The position numbers and the translations under genes are program-made. A stretch of 64,000 nucleotides of DNA from Tetrapisispora phaffii CBS 4417 (lineage: Eukaryota > Ascomycota > Saccharomycetes > Saccharomycetales > Saccharomycetaceae), in assembly GCF_000236905.1 (NCBI RefSeq), contig NC_016522.1:434001-498000 (forward strand). The letters run 5' to 3'. The notes under the pieces are model-generated. The model was given only the letters and a program-made list of their open reading frames with translations, searched no databases and had not been told where the DNA came from. Below are positions 52,101-62,632 of the stretch, one piece after another (the first letter of the stretch is position 1; the number at the start of each line of letters is the position of its first letter).

Positions 52101-52446
52101 AGATAAATTATTGATGGTTGTAGTCGGTAATTCTTCAATTAACGATTTCGTTTTTTTCTCTTTAGCATCGTTTGGGATTCGAAAGGCATATTTTGTGAAG
52201 GATCCTGATAATATCGATGACTTTTTTGACGGTTTTTCAAGGAAAATAGATGATATAAATAATGAGTTTTCTGGTACAATCTTTTTTGCTGATGGTGACA
52301 ATGAAATGCACAGCAAAGTTATCATGCAATCCATAAGGGATTTATTATCATGCAATCCTATTTTACATAATTGCAATTTTTCCATAGAAAATAAGGAATG
52401 GCTGATACAGTCTATTATTAATGAACATGTTATTTTCAAATCATAA
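49141..52446 (+). CDS. RAD9: DNA-damage checkpoint adaptor Rad9
   Basis: Homologue of budding-yeast Rad9 (53BP1-like), the mediator that Mec1 phosphorylates so that it can activate Rad53. 1,101 residues, shorter than S. cerevisiae (1,309). The N-terminal half is disordered with a TQ cluster at about 237-360 (NSTQVMNTQ, LQTQL, NTQNITFSPTQ, INTQS, FSTQ), the expected Mec1/Tel1 targets. The tandem Tudor region begins near 628 (LCFYDLNFKIYPGILIL), which in the family binds H3K79-methylated nucleosomes. The BRCT pair covers about 815-1095: DIFSDCLFIVTGAFPERDK starts the first, KLLMVVVGNSSINDFVF the second. Convergent with ADR1, as YDR217C/YDR216W. Confidence 0.95.
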   Translation: MVQSDKINLESSSDGQHAPIETNTHDLVSKTERMHTESQNVIQDTVEVTNKTPKKSIITKSSPRRSPDIERIAKFFKKNKPSILDNNEPLKNNGEHSSDLNNQFKLAENSDRSISQNKNIFHSPSKERATVSENKAASDLRLNILNKLNYSSDEDTPPSQRKTINLEQNILNPTNIVSRLKNAQKEFPEFNIPEDSAINNGIEINYNMSDDAKGLESNRMTYSLKADQPISKYNSVNSTQVMNTQADNNQILSSENPKTLDYSVIDDTTDANITTRWINNSENEDTNGNNLQTQLINTVNTQNITFSPTQIIDTTLQETSEINTQSVNTATVTVPAGNSDKIEVLSADGNFKLKEFSTQILPPPQLPQLRSSKVFTTSPNKILSENTEPFFNETKMNDSRSVFGKSAFSQQPADVSYSKYPIRNKHQPSLKMTDSSPTPRNNSDAWENNQLSEFPSSGKIFLQVSNKTGLHLSQNSSDSSYLDTYNNLVVASEAEMTQELPEMDENTQEYMATKDGDLLTSSQYAYSNASKDEGSTNRLSKRNKTTPNTIVDDHTNVKKRSKVYANAKQETLVSDLEKSNIDNDYINFTSTRQLNSSPSALVKTHDFPHSLLSNETHTLTKDDIEFDNSVLCFYDLNFKIYPGILILNNNDSDTSVVQFESEKSIIKNSDIFYLDIKIGDIVNWKGSLYIIFKLECRSFDENTIRCIRGYDTLYLKKKNQTGNLGKKIFITSLASVTFNVNEWTKRPKLNYFEQESLSKKNTPIRLRRVSNHSSPNFRKTTPTIDIITKDQKNDNGNAYLGSKALTKVGSSYKGKENDIFSDCLFIVTGAFPERDKIINIIQSNHGTILNDGFSLLFHYYSDKKTTDFVADEYDLQLNWIDETYSKKYKFACLLSSDFSRSLKYLETLALKWPTLHWKFVLDCMEDEQLLINTIFQYLLPGGYSTHLNSDSNLTSGVLKSSNIFEYFTKTLTGSKLSDMISRESTNADKLLMVVVGNSSINDFVFFSLASFGIRKAYFVKDPDNIDDFFDGFSRKIDDINNEFSGTIFFADGDNEMHSKVIMQSIRDLLSCNPILHNCNFSIENKEWLIQSIINEHVIFKS

Positions 52447-52619
52447 AACTAATCATCAAACATCGGAGTTATGTAAGATATATATTACATTTGCATAAGT
52501 ATTAATAAAATTTATGATACCGTTTATTTACACAAAATATTTTGAATGTTTATTAAAGAGCGTTATTTTAAAGCAATGATCTGTTTCATTTAAAAATATG
52601 TTAACACTAATTGAGTAAT

Positions 52620-55600
52620 TTATTTTGAATTATATAATTCTAAATTTTCTTCTATCCTTTTAATGTCTTCTATCATGTTTTCTATAAAATGACAGTAAAT
52701 ATAATTTCTTGATATAAATTCAAAAAAACACTTGGAAATTACCACATATTTTAACGATAGTTTATATCTTTCATAAAAATCTTGTCTATTTTTTTTTATT
52801 GCAGTATTTCCTGTTTCCCCTTTCTGTTGTGAAATCAAAAGGTCAATTGCTGACTTAGTTGGAGTAGGATCTGGTGACCCTATGCGTTCTTTTGTGACAT
52901 TTTCAATATTAGAGTTAATAATGTTAGAAGAAGAAGATGACGCGAAAGGATAGTAAGGCGGTTGTGAATTGTTGAAAAGAAATTCGTTAGTAGACGGTTC
53001 CGACATTATCAAGAAGGATGAATCATTAAACGCATAAACTAATATGTTGTTTATAATTTTTTCAATCTTATCTGAATTAATTTGTAAATAGTGATGGTTT
53101 ATATCCGATTTAATTTTTCCATCCATCTCAACAAATGTGGAAATCACATCTGGACAATTTACAAAATATTCTGGAAACAACGAGTAAAACTTAGGGATGA
53201 GCAATTTATCTGCTAACTTTTTCAATTCAGTATATATACATAACAATTTAAAATTTGGTGAATATTCAAAATCAATAATAAATTTGATAATTACCAGAAA
53301 ATCATAATAATAACTCTGCAAAGAAAACAACGATATTATCTTTTTATCTATATCAATGATTGTTGCATTCTCTCTCACTTTAAATAATTTTGTTATATTC
53401 TTGATTGAAAAATTTAAAGCCACCAAAAAATCAGTTAATGTATTATATGATCCATTCGTTAAAAGATTAGTTGATTTTGAGCTTAAAAACTTCTCAAAAA
53501 TATCATATACGTTGCTTTTCCAGATTTTTGAACAAAATGATCTATCTACTTTATTAAAAAGATTAATGACCATCAAACTATTTCTTAATGCCAATCCATC
53601 ATGTTGAAGTATAGAAGATACTTGAAATTTGGCATATGAATCATTTTCAATGAAATTATTACCCAAGGTTTTAATATAGCATTCATAATTTTGTTCAAAA
53701 TTTTTCTCTAATTTCTTGGTGTCAATTTTATGTAAAAACAAATGAAAATTAGAGTATGCATATGAATTGAATTCGTAATATAACATTGTCTTGATCAATA
53801 CATCAGGAATTTGATGAATTCCAATATTATTGAATGCAAAAGTTCCATAGAATTTATGGAAATTACAATAATATTGTTTTAGCAAAGTTGAAGAACGCTT
53901 TGCGTCCCCATTAAGCTTATTAAAATCATTACCCAAACCAACGGCCGCAGAATTATTTAAGAAAGAAGAAAATAACCATTTATCTTCTCTGTCTGGAATT
54001 ACAATATTTTCAATATCTGCTTCATTTAGAAACATAGATGAATCCATATGATAAAATATCTTTAAGTGATTACAAAAATTGTAAACCATTAGAACACATC
54101 TAATAGAGGATTCAAAAATAATATATTCTAATTGATTTTTAAATTTAAAACTATTAGAATCACCGTTGTTGGACATATTACAATCATATCCCACATTTAT
54201 TTTAGGTATAATATTTTTTCTAACTATAGAACATACTGCTGTAATTTGTCTTTTTATCATACTGTCATCTCTTTTAATATTCTGATCTTCAAATAATGCA
54301 AATACAACACTTAAGATTAATGATTGAATTAACCACAAATTATGAGGTTTTGCATTTGTTTCAGGAAAGTTACTTGTCTCTGAAATTTCTTCTTCTTCAG
54401 TGCTTTGGAATTGTTTCCTTCTCTCCAAATATACATGCAAAATCCGTCTACTTATTTCATAAAGTTCAATATTCTTTGGTTTACAACCTGGTCTAAAAAA
54501 TGAACCGCATGTTGCCATAAATAACGGGAGACAAACTAAATTTGCATAATATAAGTACTCATCCCTTTTTTCATAGTTTTTTGAGTTTGAATCATTAGAA
54601 GTCTCATGAATATACATTTTTAGCTGATTTTTGTCTAATTTTAAGATGTCCGGATGAATAAAAGAATGATGTGGCGCAAAATTATTCATGAAAGAAGAAA
54701 GATAATTATTTAATTCTTTACAACTTGGGAGAACAAGCTCTTTAGCAACTAACATAGGTGATATATTTGATTTATTGCCCTTTTGGTAGTTATTTTTATA
54801 ATGGTCTAATATTTCTGTACAATATTTATGCAATTCTGGAGTAAATAATTTAACGTCATCAGGATTGATAAGTATTCCATTATCCGAATTATCAATATAT
54901 GGAGGAGATGCTCTCGTAATATTTGAGATTGTTACATAGTCTAAACCATAAAATGTGTAATTTCCATTCAACATAGGAGGATTCACGTTATTGTTATCAT
55001 TACAATTAGGGTTAATATGTTGATCATTATTATTATTCATGTCATCACCTTCGACACCAATTTGAAAAGTTACGCCATTGTTGATAGAAAATTCTTGTGT
55101 ATTATTCAGTTGATAATTTGTTAAATTCATTTTGGATTCTTCTGTTTGTAGATAGTCACCAAAGATAGATGGGATATCAGATGTGAAATCTGAAATAATA
55201 TTCAAATCAACATATTTTTCATTTAAATTTATGTTACTCAACTTATCTGTTAATGTAGATGCCATGCTATCATGTTCAAATTTGTTTTCTGTGGTATTGG
55301 TCAAGTATGAAATATTTGAGGATGGAGTGATATTACTTTTATTCCAGTTTAATTTAGTATTTGATCCATTAATGCTATCAAATTTCGAATTTGTTAAACC
55401 ATTTTTCTTTTTTAGAAATGATTCATTGTGCTTAAATAATGTAGGTATTATATTACCATTATCTGCGTTTTTATAATGTGTAAGATATTTTTGGGTTAAG
55501 GATTTTTTACTTGAATAATTATTTATAGCAGTAAAATCTTTACTATATTCATTTGTTGAAGTTTCTTGACTTTTTTCTGTGTCATATATCGAATTCTGAT

Positions 55601-56747
55601 TTCTTTGAATAGAATTCATACTAGTTCCCTCGCAACTACTATTAGAACTTGAATTTGTGGTCGAACTATTGTATTTGCCATTAATCCATTCTATTGTATC
55701 TAGTAGATTTAGTTCACTTTTTGATGAAAATGGATTAGATGAGTCTATATCCAAAAGAGGAAAATTTATACTATTGTAATTATTATCCTTAATAATTGTA
55801 TCTTTTCTTATATTAATATCTGGATTTGTTACAATACTATCATTTTTTTCTGAGAGTAATTTTGAATTGATATTCTCATCTCTTCTAATATTAGAAATGT
55901 CGATGATACCAATATTATGATTATTAGTGTTTTTTATATTATTTGTCTTATTATCCATATTTGGATCTAAACTTAAATTTAAATGTTCAATAGAATCATC
56001 ACTTGAAATATTGCTAATATTCTGTTTAAAATAATTGATGGGTAACATTTCAGGAGTTGAAAATTTCACATTATCAATTTTATGATTTGATTCTTCAGCA
56101 TTACGTGGGATTACATATTCGGTAGCTGATTGTGCACTAAACGATGATCTTCTCTTAAATGAAAATTTGGAAGTACCATTAATAGTGTTTTCATTTTGAA
56201 TTGAATTATAACTTCTTCTATTATTCTTCGATGTATCATTTAATAAATTTTTCTTTAATTGTCGTACTTGCATATGGCGTTTTCTTCTTTTAATATCTCT
56301 GCCATTCAAGTTTTCTATAATTGTATCTTTGTTATTTTTAGACACTAAATTTAAATCTATACTTAAATTATCAACAAGTGAATCATCTATTTTTCTTTCA
56401 TTGTTATTTAATGTAATAGTACCGTTACTTGTTATAATCACCGTATCACCATAATCACCATTATGTATTTTTTGTGCATGTCTTAAGAGTAAATCTCTTC
56501 TGCTAAATTTTCTTTGACAAAGTCCGCAACAATAAGGTTTTTCCTTTGTGTGAGACCTTTCATGTCTTGTTAAATGTTCTTGTCTTGCAAATGCTCGTGT
56601 ACATATTGAACATACAAACAATCTTACTTTGCCGCTTGGTGTTTTACCATTCAATCTTAAATTATCAGGCAAATCTTTATGTTTCTTATTAACTTTCGAG
56701 TTCATATTATTGCTAAATGAGCCGATAGTGTCTTTAACTTCAGTCAT
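52620..56747 (-). CDS. ADR1: C2H2 transcription activator Adr1
   Basis: Homologue of Adr1, which activates alcohol dehydrogenase II, peroxisomal and glycerol/ethanol-use genes when glucose is absent. The frame extends to a TTG at 56753, but the first ATG is at 56747, giving 1,375 residues (S. cerevisiae 1,323). Two zinc fingers lie at about 46-66 ([21 protein letters not shown]) and 74-95 ([17 protein letters not shown], His95), with all eight metal ligands present (abridged). Residues 199-209 ([11 protein letters not shown]) match the PKA-site region whose serine (S230 in S. cerevisiae) controls activity. The long Asn-rich middle and C-terminal regions are otherwise unannotated. Convergent with RAD9. 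Confidence 0.95.
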   Translation of the reverse strand: MTEVKDTIGSFSNNMNSKVNKKHKDLPDNLRLNGKTPSGKVRLFVCSICTRAFARQEHLTRHERSHTKEKPYCCGLCQRKFSRRDLLLRHAQKIHNGDYGDTVIITSNGTITLNNNERKIDDSLVDNLSIDLNLVSKNNKDTIIENLNGRDIKRRKRHMQVRQLKKNLLNDTSKNNRRSYNSIQNENTINGTSKFSFKRRSSFSAQSATEYVIPRNAEESNHKIDNVKFSTPEMLPINYFKQNISNISSDDSIEHLNLSLDPNMDNKTNNIKNTNNHNIGIIDISNIRRDENINSKLLSEKNDSIVTNPDINIRKDTIIKDNNYNSINFPLLDIDSSNPFSSKSELNLLDTIEWINGKYNSSTTNSSSNSSCEGTSMNSIQRNQNSIYDTEKSQETSTNEYSKDFTAINNYSSKKSLTQKYLTHYKNADNGNIIPTLFKHNESFLKKKNGLTNSKFDSINGSNTKLNWNKSNITPSSNISYLTNTTENKFEHDSMASTLTDKLSNINLNEKYVDLNIISDFTSDIPSIFGDYLQTEESKMNLTNYQLNNTQEFSINNGVTFQIGVEGDDMNNNNDQHINPNCNDNNNVNPPMLNGNYTFYGLDYVTISNITRASPPYIDNSDNGILINPDDVKLFTPELHKYCTEILDHYKNNYQKGNKSNISPMLVAKELVLPSCKELNNYLSSFMNNFAPHHSFIHPDILKLDKNQLKMYIHETSNDSNSKNYEKRDEYLYYANLVCLPLFMATCGSFFRPGCKPKNIELYEISRRILHVYLERRKQFQSTEEEEISETSNFPETNAKPHNLWLIQSLILSVVFALFEDQNIKRDDSMIKRQITAVCSIVRKNIIPKINVGYDCNMSNNGDSNSFKFKNQLEYIIFESSIRCVLMVYNFCNHLKIFYHMDSSMFLNEADIENIVIPDREDKWLFSSFLNNSAAVGLGNDFNKLNGDAKRSSTLLKQYYCNFHKFYGTFAFNNIGIHQIPDVLIKTMLYYEFNSYAYSNFHLFLHKIDTKKLEKNFEQNYECYIKTLGNNFIENDSYAKFQVSSILQHDGLALRNSLMVINLFNKVDRSFCSKIWKSNVYDIFEKFLSSKSTNLLTNGSYNTLTDFLVALNFSIKNITKLFKVRENATIIDIDKKIISLFSLQSYYYDFLVIIKFIIDFEYSPNFKLLCIYTELKKLADKLLIPKFYSLFPEYFVNCPDVISTFVEMDGKIKSDINHHYLQINSDKIEKIINNILVYAFNDSSFLIMSEPSTNEFLFNNSQPPYYPFASSSSSNIINSNIENVTKERIGSPDPTPTKSAIDLLISQQKGETGNTAIKKNRQDFYERYKLSLKYVVISKCFFEFISRNYIYCHFIENMIEDIKRIEENLELYNSK

Positions 56748-57025
56748 CAACAACAGAATAGAACTTGGAAATAATTATAACAACTCAATATTCAATCTCT
56801 AGTCAAAAAAATAAGCATATCAAGGAGATGTATGTTAAATCAAAACACACCTATACACTCACACATATATATATATAAATTAATAAAAACAGTGAATCCT
56901 TTCAGCGGCTAAAATTAAAAAAAAGAAAAGTAAAAAAAAGGGATTGCTCATTAGCAACGGCCAAGAAAAAAGACATAGTTATGACAATCATAAAATAAAC
57001 TAATATATAATATACATACATATAT

Positions 57026-57049
57026 ATATGACAATATATATTGTCATAT
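57026..57049. repeat. Perfect 24-base palindrome
   Basis: The half-site ATATGACAATAT is followed directly by its reverse complement. About 280 bases upstream of ADR1. Mostly AT, but with TGAC/GTCA at fixed positions. Confidence 0.9.
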
Positions 57050-57548
57050 TTGATATTAGATAGTAGACAGTACGACTGTGACGGTCATTCATATCTAGTG
57101 GCATTATAAGTTGTAAAACATCAAGCACGGTTAGAAGAACAATTAGTATTATTAGATCATCAGATTACCCGTGTATCATTGGGTAATTAATGGTCAAAAG
57201 TAAAGAGAGTAGCGAGAGAGAATGATTGCCACATAGGTAATTTTCAAATGACTGATAAACGTAGGTAGGACCAATGACATATCATATCAATTTGTACGTG
57301 CATATATATGTGGGTGTGGACATAGTTTTTTGTTTCCTTCCTCCGGTTTTCTACGATTCTCACTGTAGCTCTGTAAAGAAGCGTAACGGTCAGCAAGATA
57401 TCACCAATCTCAAGGTCACAGTACTCACTGCAGCATTGTATTGCAAAGACGTATCTACGGATATATACCAGACCACATGGCTGAATTTGTACTTACAAAA
57501 TACAACAACTTATGCGTAAATCATTTGGATACCTTGTGAACGTGTAGA

Positions 57549-57609
57549 CTCGTTTTAGTACGCGGAACAATAACTTGGTATTGTCTATATTAAATTAACT
57601 AAAAACGAG
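57549..57609. repeat. Nested inverted repeats
   Basis: The outer arms CTCGTTTTAG (57549) and CTAAAAACGAG (57599) pair over 10 bases with one bulged A. Inside, ACAATA (57567) and TATTGT (57579) form a second stem with a 6-base loop. Seen directly; the role is unknown. Confidence 0.7.
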
Positions 57610-58381
57610 GATTATCTATATACCCACCGCAGCACACAAATGAACCTTATAGAGGAGACGGTGAATTTTTTTCTTTTTTTTTATTATTTTTCTCTTTCCT
57701 TTTTTTGTTATAGCAACAAAACGCTCTGGGGTAGCTGGGCGGACGCGTTGACTAAAATAGTCAGGTCTAACTAGTCACCTATATATATCTCACTGTTACG
57801 GATTACACTATATACTGACTGTCTTTGGTCAATTCACCACCAAAATATTTAGCGGGACGGCTACGTATTCACCTATCTTACCGCATTGGTACAGCATTGG
57901 TAAGTTTGGTTGGTCGCGTTACGGTTAAACGGAGAATATTGTATATTCAATATGCGCATAACAATAATAACGACTACGCTACTTTTGATTGTGTAAGGGC
58001 AAAAGAAGATGTAGACAGTTGATTTTACTGGATCTTTATTATTACTTATACGGCATTGGTGCATTATTAGTTATGCATATTTTTCCTAGCTAGAGAAAGA
58101 TGATAATCCCATGTCCCATTTCTCTACCGTAGTAGTATTACTATGTATATATTCAAATTCCGTATATATGGAAATGCAATAGGAAGAATTGAAATGTTAA
58201 TTACTGTCATTGAGAATAGGTAGATGATAACCACCTAGTGTAACGATTGTCAATTGGGTTATATATAATACACATATGTTCTTTTGAAGAAATTATATCA
58301 TTGTACGCATTGTAAATTAAAATAACTTATTTTATAAGCATTTACATATATATATAGGCTCAGAATAATCATTCTTGTTAT

Positions 58382-59464
58382 CTATAGAACTGCACCAAAC
58401 CCAAATGTAATTTTAATTGCTCTGACGTAAAATTCTTCGAAATTGTTACGTACCCGTTCTTCTTCTCCAATTGGAATGCCATCCCATGTTACTTGTAATT
58501 TAGTTTCATGATATGCTTTAGATTCATGGAATTCTAATTTTAATTTAGAAATGATTTTATCATTCCATGAATTTAATCTCCATTCGAATACTAATTCTTT
58601 ATTTTCAATTTGGGAAACCAATTTACTTGTGACATTTCCACCAAACAATTTGAATTCTTCATTAAGTTTTAAAACTGTATCCTTTGTATTCGATATTTTG
58701 ATTGGTGATTTACTCCATGCCATTACACGGTTTTTTTCAATGAATGTCATATACAATTCCGAAGCAGGAACATTAAAAACTGGCTCTATGTGAATTGAAG
58801 TGGTATTACCAGTTCCCAAAGCAAATTTAGTGCTAGAACTCTTGTTAGTAGTACTACCACTAGAGGTAGTAGCAGTGGAAGCAGCGGTTGCTGGGTTGGT
58901 AGTCTTTGATGCAGAAGTAGTGGATGCTGTGGTAGCAACATTCTCTTCAACACTTCTGAAACTAGCTTGTTGATTAGATTTGGTATATTGGGAAGTAACT
59001 TTGTCTTCAGAGACTTGGATATCATTTCCATTTTCTTTTAATAAATCTTTACCAAATTGTTGGAAAATGTCCCTTAATTTTGGTAATAATGTTTCTCTAA
59101 TGATAGGTTTGATTTCATTTAATTTAGTAGTTTCCTTATAGATCGATATTTCAAATTGATAATCGGTTATCTCCGAATCAAATGATATATCTGGAACACT
59201 AATGGAACCATCGAATTCTTGATCATCGACCTTACCGCTGATTAGCATTGTAATTTGTAATTCAAATAAAGAAATTACCTTACCTTTTCTTTGGTTAACT
59301 TCACAATCACCTTCAATTGAAGAAACTTTAGATATTTCTGCAAATTTACTTGTTTTATCACCATCAGTCGATTGTCCAACTAACTTGCTAGTTAAATATT
59401 TCTTTGCCCATTCGATACAATTCTTGTCGACCCAATGCCAATTATTCGGATTTTGAACCGCCAT
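58382..59464 (-). CDS. AHA1: Hsp90 ATPase activator Aha1
   Basis: Homologue of Aha1, the co-chaperone that stimulates the Hsp90 ATPase; 360 residues against 350. The N-terminal domain (about 8-155) opens NPNNWHWVDKNCIEWAKKYL and contacts the Hsp90 middle domain. A low-complexity Thr/Ser/Ala linker spans about 175-215. The C-terminal AHSA1/Bet v1-like domain (about 225-355) shows EPVFNVPASELYMTF, MAWSKSPIKI, FKLFGGNVTSKL and KLQVTWDGIPIGEEERVRNN. YDR214W by position. A heat-shock element lies about 160 bases upstream. Confidence 0.97.
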   Translation of the reverse strand: MAVQNPNNWHWVDKNCIEWAKKYLTSKLVGQSTDGDKTSKFAEISKVSSIEGDCEVNQRKGKVISLFELQITMLISGKVDDQEFDGSISVPDISFDSEITDYQFEISIYKETTKLNEIKPIIRETLLPKLRDIFQQFGKDLLKENGNDIQVSEDKVTSQYTKSNQQASFRSVEENVATTASTTSASKTTNPATAASTATTSSGSTTNKSSSTKFALGTGNTTSIHIEPVFNVPASELYMTFIEKNRVMAWSKSPIKISNTKDTVLKLNEEFKLFGGNVTSKLVSQIENKELVFEWRLNSWNDKIISKLKLEFHESKAYHETKLQVTWDGIPIGEEERVRNNFEEFYVRAIKITFGFGAVL

Positions 59465-59971
59465 TTTTAGTGTATAGTTATATTGTTAATATACTTTAAT
59501 GATCTCTATAATTGAACTCTTCTATTGAAAACTTATTAATTCAAAAAGGTTTAAATTTATATTTAATAATTTTAATATATTAATTATGAATTTTCGAGTT
59601 TATAATTAATTTCCTACTTTCTTTCTAGAATCATTAGGAAAAATAATTTTTCTACGCGCTAATCGAATTTTGTGCGATGTTTTTAACAATAACTATATAG
59701 TCCATAAGTAAGCTATAAGCAAATAAAAAGATAAAATTGTAGTAATTGTTTTTAATAAAAAAGTATGCAGGTACGCTGTTTATATGAATAATTCTAAGCA
59801 TTTAAATAATATCGAAGGAGTTCATATCACCATATTATAGAAAATCAGGTAGCAGTGAAAGATAAATTAGTTCAAAAAATACGCCATAAGAAAGATAAAA
59901 GAAAAAGTAAAATGCAAGACGTAGAACAAATAATATTGGTACAATTCGAGAATTAACATGTCGCAGTAGTT
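59465..59971. promoter_or_regulatory. AHA1 promoter and UPC2 3' region
   Basis: 507 AT-rich bases. Apart from the heat-shock element I see nothing distinctive. Confidence 0.4.
59624..59641. promoter_or_regulatory. Heat-shock element upstream of AHA1
   Basis: TTCTAGAA (59624-59631) is a TTCnnGAA pair, followed by a further GAA ten bases on, a gapped heat-shock element. It lies 160 bases before the AHA1 start. Aha1 is a known Hsf1-responsive co-chaperone. Confidence 0.5.
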
Positions 59972-62632
59972 TTAAATAATAAATTCAGACATGTTGTTAG
60001 TAGTTGATATCGATGGCAACCCACCACCTAAGAAATCTAACATCATATTCATACCACCTCCGCCACTGTATTGGTCAACATCGTGAGGTAATATCTGTGA
60101 AACTCCTTCTAAAAACCACACTTTATCCATAACTTTTGTTGTGTAATTTCTTAGCAGTTTGTAATAACTTCTCATGACTCTCATAGCTCCTAAGTCACCA
60201 CTCATTAGCAAGGCTAGAAAAGTCTTATCCAACAGCGCTGGGAAGGCAAATACTCTTAATATAAAGTCTGATTGATCTTTGTATCTGTTCAATTGGTCTA
60301 GGTAAGCCAATGTTATCAAGTAAGGTGAATCAACTTCAACTGGGTAAAAATCCATAATAGACTCGTCAAAGCAGGTTAATTCAGTAATTGTTGTACTGTT
60401 CTGGTGAATAAAATTACCTAGTCCGCTTAAGTCCATTGAAATTAAGTCATAAAATTTCGATGTTTCAGGTAATGGCCAAACTGCTGTAAAAATAGTAGCT
60501 GCACCTCGTACATGGAAGATCCAGGCAGAAGGTGATATGTAGTTAGTCTTTCCAGAGTTGCTAGTTGAAGCATTTGCTAATGAATCCATAATCAGGATAA
60601 TAGCACTAGCCACTAGCGCATCTATATTATCATCAGATAGTTGTAAAATAGACTCTCTTAATAATCTTAACGCATCTATTCTATGGGAAGAAACGCAGTG
60701 ATCCAACCCATTTTCAGTTCTTGAAAGATGGGTAGCACTAAATGCTAATAATGTATGCATTAAAAATGGATGATCTAATGCCATTGCCGGGATATCTGTG
60801 CTCCAAATCTCTTCACCAGAAATACCTGCATCAACCATAGTTTGCCATACTTCTGTACAATAATGATGAAATAATTTGAGATCCAATAAATTCAAATTGG
60901 AATTATTCGATAGTTGTGACCACTTATTAGATGAAACAGGTTGGTTAACAATTGGTGGAGCTTGATTATTATTTTTAAAAAGATTTATTGAATTAGAACG
61001 TGTTGGACTATTGGTTGTATTATAATTAGCACCGGAAAAATTTGTAGGTTTATAGTTAGCTGTTGGTATTTTATTCGTCATTTGAGTTGTATGTTGCTTG
61101 TATACGTTACTAGAGGGGATATGTGGCGGATATGTTTGCGTTGAGTCAGATTCCATCATATGTGTATTGGTTGTATTTCTATTTATCATGTCTTGTAGAT
61201 TAGGACTTGCAGACAGGGTTGTCATCATGTTATGAGATACTTGAGGTGTTTTTGAATCGGATTTTAATTTATTTAGTTGTGCTGCAACCAGGTTTCTCTT
61301 ATCGGAATCGTCAATAACATTATCTGTAGAATATGGTTGAGGAGTTGATTTTTGTTTAACTTCTAAGTTTTTACTCTTTAGTGTTTCCAAATGTTGATTT
61401 TGCATATTTGCTAATGCTTGCTCCGCATCTGCCGCCCTAACATTTAAGACAGTTGGTTGATGCTTCAAGCCGAGAAGCTCTTGGAAGTCATAATTTACAC
61501 CACCTATACCGACAGGCGAGAATAAGCCTAAATTTAATCCAGGATTCATGCTCATGCTGCCACTCAGACTAGGATTCATCCCTACACTCACAATACTTCT
61601 TGATTTGTTCAAAGGTACTGATTCTGGATTTAAAGAAAATGAGGTACCTATCGGATGAGTCACTGGGATGATACTGGTGCTATTAGGAGGTGCAATGGCA
61701 CTGCCTGAATTTAGAAAATGCTGTTGTCCCAATGGATTTGGAATTCTTCCCGGTGAAAATACACTATTGAAGCTACTTGCTGCTGTCATTCCCGTAGATT
61801 GGAAAACAGGACTTGCAGGATTCGGTAGTTCAACGAATTGATTGTTAAGAGAAGGATTACTGGATAAATTCAAACTATAAGGGGTTGCTGATTGATGTGG
61901 ACTTTGAAATGACCCTCCTTGAGTCATAAACTGTGGTATTAGTAATGGTTGTTGCCTTTGTGGTTGTCTAGGATTTTGATTCTGCAATACTTCTCCAAAT
62001 GGATAAGGAGAACTAGATGGCTGTCTTGAGAGTATTTTTGTATTATTAGGAATCCCATTTAAACCAGTTGAATGCGAAGTGTCATTTTTTCTTTTAGCTG
62101 GCTTCTTAGTTGATGTGCGTTTAGTTTTATTAACTTTAAGTTTCTTTTCTTTAAGTTTCTTTGTTTTGCTTACTTCATATGGGGATGCACCAATTTTTTC
62201 GTCTTTATCTTCCATGTCCGTGACAACTGTAGATTTCGGTGAAATGTAAGCACTGTCATTTAAATTTGTAACTTGGCTACTCTCATAATCTTTACTAGCA
62301 TCTGTAGTTGTCGAATCTTGTACATTGTTAATTTTACTAATTTTTTTTGATACAGTTTTCTTTTTCCTTGGCTTAATAGGTGAATAAAAACAATCCAATT
62401 TCATATGTTGGCAATTTGCACAGAATGGTTTTGCTTCATCACATTTCACTCTTCTTCTTTTACAATGATCACAACCACTTTTAGATTTTTTATGAAATTT
62501 CCTCTTGCCTAAAAGTGGCGTATGTGTAGAATTTGTATCGGTATTAGATGATATATTGATATCAGAAGAGGCGCCCTGTTCCACTGCATTTAGTTGAGAA
62601 CTATTACTTGTACTGTTGATTGTTGTTTCCAT
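59972..62632 (-). CDS. Zn2Cys6 sterol regulator Upc2/Ecm22
   Basis: Homologue of Upc2/Ecm22, the paired sterol-sensing activators of ergosterol genes and of sterol uptake. 886 residues (S. cerevisiae Upc2 913, Ecm22 814). The Zn2Cys6 cluster lies at 54-81, with Cys at 54, 57, 64, 71, 74 and 81 (CDHCKRRRVKCDEAKPFCANC), preceded by a basic nuclear-signal-like tract. The middle is Asn/Ser/Pro-rich. From about 575 the ligand-binding domain begins (LKLFHHYCTEVWQTMVDA) and ends in the Gly-rich loop YSGGGGMNMMLDFLGGGLP, where the gain-of-function upc2-1 change (G888D) falls in S. cerevisiae. UPC2 (YDR213W) and ECM22 (YLR228C) both match this position, so the symbol is left open. Confidence 0.95.
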   Translation of the reverse strand: METTINSTSNSSQLNAVEQGASSDINISSNTDTNSTHTPLLGKRKFHKKSKSGCDHCKRRRVKCDEAKPFCANCQHMKLDCFYSPIKPRKKKTVSKKISKINNVQDSTTTDASKDYESSQVTNLNDSAYISPKSTVVTDMEDKDEKIGASPYEVSKTKKLKEKKLKVNKTKRTSTKKPAKRKNDTSHSTGLNGIPNNTKILSRQPSSSPYPFGEVLQNQNPRQPQRQQPLLIPQFMTQGGSFQSPHQSATPYSLNLSSNPSLNNQFVELPNPASPVFQSTGMTAASSFNSVFSPGRIPNPLGQQHFLNSGSAIAPPNSTSIIPVTHPIGTSFSLNPESVPLNKSRSIVSVGMNPSLSGSMSMNPGLNLGLFSPVGIGGVNYDFQELLGLKHQPTVLNVRAADAEQALANMQNQHLETLKSKNLEVKQKSTPQPYSTDNVIDDSDKRNLVAAQLNKLKSDSKTPQVSHNMMTTLSASPNLQDMINRNTTNTHMMESDSTQTYPPHIPSSNVYKQHTTQMTNKIPTANYKPTNFSGANYNTTNSPTRSNSINLFKNNNQAPPIVNQPVSSNKWSQLSNNSNLNLLDLKLFHHYCTEVWQTMVDAGISGEEIWSTDIPAMALDHPFLMHTLLAFSATHLSRTENGLDHCVSSHRIDALRLLRESILQLSDDNIDALVASAIILIMDSLANASTSNSGKTNYISPSAWIFHVRGAATIFTAVWPLPETSKFYDLISMDLSGLGNFIHQNSTTITELTCFDESIMDFYPVEVDSPYLITLAYLDQLNRYKDQSDFILRVFAFPALLDKTFLALLMSGDLGAMRVMRSYYKLLRNYTTKVMDKVWFLEGVSQILPHDVDQYSGGGGMNMMLDFLGGGLPSISTTNNMSEFII

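Larger units (their letters stand above)
56748..58381. promoter_or_regulatory. ADR1 upstream region
   Basis: 1,634 bases between the ADR1 start and the AHA1 stop, both minus strand. It contains a perfect 24-base palindrome (57026-57049), a Reb1-type TTACCCG (57165-57171), nested inverted repeats (57549-57609), a poly-T tract (about 57665-57705) and an MluI-type ACGCGT (57743-57748). TGACTA-AAA-TAGTCA lies at 57749-57763. Short frames at 57274, 57825 and 57873 are not supported as genes. Confidence 0.5.

Noticed and set aside
56748..56753. Upstream start of ADR1
   Set aside because: TTG codons precede the ATG at 56747.
57825..58064. Short opposing open frames upstream of ADR1
   Set aside because: Overlapping frames on both strands with no recognisable content or favourable codon use.
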